Shown here in pieces: positions 7,044 to 8,469 of a stretch of 8,469 bases of DNA. Numbering within the stretch: the first letter of the stretch is position 1; every line of letters begins with the position of its first letter. Below the pieces are notes generated by a model. The model saw only the letters and a list, made by a program, of their open reading frames with translations. It was not told the DNA's origin and ran no database searches. Origin of the DNA: Halorhodospira sp. (GTDB lineage: Bacteria; Pseudomonadota; Gammaproteobacteria; Nitrococcales; Halorhodospiraceae). A program made the position numbers and the translations under genes. Location: positions 1 to 8,469 of the forward strand of contig SKJZ01000023.1 in the NCBI GenBank assembly GCA_007121755.1. Direction: 5' to 3'.

Positions 7044-7565
7044 TTACGGCATCAGACGCTCCGCCAAATCGGCCTCGCGGAACCAGGTCAATGTCGGTGG
7101 ATCGTCGGCGGGAGCCTCTTTCTGGGTCAGGATCATTCCCTCCGCCAGGGTCCACGTCAGCCACGTCCGCTCATCATTTTCGATCTCCTGCGAGACAGGC
7201 CCATGGGCGTCGGTCAGCCGCAGGACATTGCTCCGGTGGCGTTCCGGGTCGAGTATCACGCGGACCGCCGCCAAGCGGTCCTCGGCGTCGAAGAAGAGTC
7301 CGATGTACTTGGCGTCGAGGCCGTCTACCGAGCCCACGCCAGTGAAACACGCCATCTCCCCTGCGCCCACGGCCGAGTCTTCGGTGCAGGAGAAGCCCGC
7401 TTCCAGGCGCTCGAGGAGAGGGACACGCTGCAACTCTCCGGTCAACTCCTCCAGCGGAAGCACCACGTCGGGATCCTCCGCCGCCGGGCGGGTCAGTTGC
7501 CCGGTGACGTACATATAGCCGAGGATGACCAGCAGCCCCAACCCCGCGACAATCGCCATGCGCAT
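7044..7565 (-). CDS. Hypothetical membrane-anchored extracytoplasmic protein, 173 aa
   Basis: I do not recognise a family. The protein begins with a short basic start and one hydrophobic helix (about residues 3-21, MAIVAGLGLLVILGYMYV), with no lipobox, which suggests a signal anchor with the rest in the periplasm. The soluble part is acidic and has two cysteines only, C60 (AGFSC) and C73 (MACF), spaced to form one disulfide. They are followed by beta-type segments such as KYIGLFFDAEDR, RTWLTWTL and GMILTQKEAP. Length and layout suggest a small single-domain periplasmic protein. The start chosen is the ATG at 7565-7563; a second ATG two codons later (7559-7557) is equally possible. AGGA lies 12 nt upstream of the first. 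It is divergent from mobA across about 100 bp, and its stop lies 2 nt from the palindrome. Plus-strand frames across this region (including an upstream extension of mobA) lack any such domain logic. That it is a gene is likely; the function is unknown. Confidence 0.75.
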   Translation of the reverse strand: MRMAIVAGLGLLVILGYMYVTGQLTRPAAEDPDVVLPLEELTGELQRVPLLERLEAGFSCTEDSAVGAGEMACFTGVGSVDGLDAKYIGLFFDAEDRLAAVRVILDPERHRSNVLRLTDAHGPVSQEIENDERTWLTWTLAEGMILTQKEAPADDPPTLTWFREADLAERLMP

Positions 7566-7667
7566 GAATCGACACCGTCCTGTACTGTTTGTCGGTTAGC
7601 GGATTATTCTCGCAGAGTTGAAGGTAAGCCGCACAAACCTTTCGGCACGGTTGAGGGAGGATGGTAC
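7566..7667. promoter_or_regulatory. Divergent intergenic region, probably holding promoters for the hypothetical gene and mobA
   Basis: This 102-bp gap separates two divergent starts, so at least one promoter is expected. An AT-rich patch at 7603-7610 gives AATAAT on the minus strand (5 of 6 matches to TATAAT) and TATTCT on the plus strand (4 of 6). Neither has a convincing -35 at the proper distance; TTGTCG at 7589-7594 is too close for the plus strand. The region is plausible by position, but the exact boxes are unsure. Confidence 0.3.
7655..7660 (+). promoter_or_regulatory. Strong ribosome binding site fixing the mobA GTG start
   Basis: GGGAGG lies 7 nt before the GTG at 7668, which is ideal spacing. 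It is the best Shine-Dalgarno sequence in the window. It decides for GTG 7668 against the much longer open frame that runs back to 6975 through the opposite-strand gene. The nearby ATG at 7661 is in another frame. Confidence 0.8.
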
Positions 7668-8264
7668 GTGGCCGGTGAAGAGGGGGTGACCGGGGTCGTG
7701 CTTGCCGGCGGCATGGGTCGGCGGATGGGTGGGCGCGATAAGGGGTTGATTGAAGTTGCCGGTCGGCCGATGGCCCGGTGGGTTCTGGACGCGCTCGCCC
7801 CGCAGGTGGAGTTTGTTCGCATCAACGCCAACCGTGAATTGGAGACCTATCGCGGTTGGGGCGTTCCGGTCGATACGGACCGCCACGCCGGTTTTCTCGG
7901 GCCGTTGGCCGGTATTGCGACGGCGTTGGCTCGCGCGTCCACCGAGCTGGTGGCGGTGGCGCCGTGCGACGCCCCGTTGCTGCCGGACGACTTCGTGCGG
8001 CGCTTGCGCGGCGCCTTGGAGCGGTCGGCGTCCGCGGAAATTGCGGTGGCCCGCGCCCACGGCCGCTGGCAGCCGGTCTTCGCGCTGCTGCGCCGCGATC
8101 TGTTGCCGGAGCTCGACGCCCGCCTGGCGGCCGGGGAGCGGGGGTTGTACCGCTGGTACCGTACTCGGGAAACGGTGGAGGCGGATTTTGAGGATGTGGC
8201 GGACCGCTTGGCCAACGTGAACACCTGCGAGGATGTGGCTGAGACGGAACGTTCGTTACTATAG
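7668..8264 (+). CDS. mobA: Molybdenum cofactor guanylyltransferase MobA
   Basis: MobA transfers GMP from Mg-GTP to molybdopterin-bound molybdenum, giving the guanine dinucleotide form of the cofactor used by DMSO-reductase-family enzymes. The 198-aa length matches E. coli MobA closely. The nucleotidyltransferase signature LAGGMGRRMGGRDKG covers residues 12-26, with the conserved Lys at 25. PCDAPLLP (99-106) contains the metal-binding Asp101. FLGPLAGI in the middle and QPVFALL and NVNTCEDV (183-190) near the end are family features; the last usually reads NxNTPED, with Cys here in place of Pro. The GTG start is set by the GGGAGG at 7655-7660. No other Moco gene (mobB, moeA, moaA) is visible; the CinA-N-like gene at 3775 shares only the molybdopterin-binding fold. 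MocA (cytidylyl) enzymes are related but longer on average and lack this exact motif set. Confidence is high. Confidence 0.95.
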   Translation: MAGEEGVTGVVLAGGMGRRMGGRDKGLIEVAGRPMARWVLDALAPQVEFVRINANRELETYRGWGVPVDTDRHAGFLGPLAGIATALARASTELVAVAPCDAPLLPDDFVRRLRGALERSASAEIAVARAHGRWQPVFALLRRDLLPELDARLAAGERGLYRWYRTRETVEADFEDVADRLANVNTCEDVAETERSLL

Positions 8265-8364
8265 GCGGCCAGGAAGGCTATTTACTAAGTTTTCGGAAAG
8301 CATTGCCGGGGTGTAGTCCCTGCCGGGCTCACCGGACGCGCCCTTCGGGTTCCCTGCGCTTCTC
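8265..8364. other. Non-coding stretch after mobA, no clear feature
   Basis: I see no gene in these 100 nt. The first third is AT-richer (GCTATTTACTAAGTTTTCGG). There is no convincing hairpin plus U-tract to end mobA; a CCGG-flanked GGG/CCC pairing around 8310-8325 and a tiny CCC-TTC-GGG hairpin (8341-8349) are too weak to call a terminator. Confidence 0.5.
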
Positions 8365-8455
8365 GGCCGATCAGGAGCGCGCACAAAAACTCGCGGCGCT
8401 GGCGCGCCGCTCAGACAGCTTGCGCGCTCTCCGCTTCGCGGAGTCCTGATCGGCC
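8365..8455. repeat. Structured 91-bp intergenic element: closing stem plus two internal hairpins
   Basis: A perfect 12-bp inverted repeat, GGCCGATCAGGA (8365-8376) and TCCTGATCGGCC (8444-8455), encloses two further stems that abut it. GCGCGCA (8377-8383) pairs with TGCGCGC (8421-8427), capped by GCGGCGC-TGGC-GCGCCGC (8393-8410). CTCCGC-TTC-GCGGAG fills 8429-8443. Only base 8428 is unpaired between the stems, so the whole folds as a compact three-way junction. It could be a REP-like intergenic palindrome, a terminator for mobA or for a gene beyond the edge, or a small structured RNA. Random GC-rich sequence pairs easily, but this packing is unlikely to be chance. Confidence 0.7.
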
Positions 8456-8469
8456 TGCGATGCTCGGCG

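Noticed and set aside
6799..7518. Plus-strand frame of 239 codons through the palindrome
   Set aside because: It starts inside the MFS gene, reads through both arms of the repeat and is antisense to the hypothetical gene; it is rich in Arg, Ser and Pro with no domain.
6975..7667. Upstream extension of the mobA frame, giving a 429-residue protein
   Set aside because: It crosses the right arm of the palindrome and the opposite-strand gene, has no domain in the added part, and a strong ribosome site marks GTG 7668 as the start.
8305..8349. Rho-independent terminator directly after mobA
   Set aside because: The possible GC pairings are short and interrupted and no T-run follows.

Overview
The window is GC-rich, with coding sequence rich in GC-ending codons and many tightly packed genes. 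The protein set is an RND efflux pump with its adaptor, quinolinate synthase, MobA, a YnfM-like MFS carrier and a CinA-N-like protein. This points to a Gram-negative proteobacterium. The style and the structured intergenic repeats suggest a high-GC gammaproteobacterium of the Ectothiorhodospiraceae/halophile kind, but that placement is an impression and not demonstrated. Most of the window looks like ordinary chromosome. No phage, transposase, CRISPR array, tRNA or rRNA is visible.

Layout. Positions 1-659 hold the 3' part of a periplasmic adaptor (membrane fusion protein), followed 3 nt later by a full-length RND permease (663-3767). After 7 nt comes a stand-alone molybdopterin-binding/CinA-N-type protein (3775-4575). 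An 85-nt gap with a perfect TTGACA box and a small dyad precedes nadA (4661-5737). nadA is followed 3 nt later by a 12-helix MFS carrier starting at GTG (5741-6877). A minus-strand gene for a small membrane-anchored hypothetical protein (7044-7565) converges on the MFS gene. The 166 bp between the two stop codons are almost entirely one palindromic element, with 55-bp perfect arms (6880-7041). Divergent from the hypothetical gene, mobA runs 7668-8264. The last 205 bp are non-coding and include a second, unrelated but similarly folded element (8365-8455).

How the genes fit together. Adaptor and permease form a tripartite efflux pump; no outer-membrane factor gene is seen here. nadA makes quinolinate for NAD synthesis. 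The CinA-N-like protein belongs to a family whose CinA members act on ADP-ribose, so its place next to nadA may reflect NAD metabolism, but it could equally be a molybdopterin-binding relative. MobA attaches GMP to molybdopterin. No further Moco or NAD genes are in view.

The most unusual signals are the two structured intergenic elements, above all the exact-fit 162-bp palindrome between the convergent genes. I see no convincing evidence of a new defence or mobile system.
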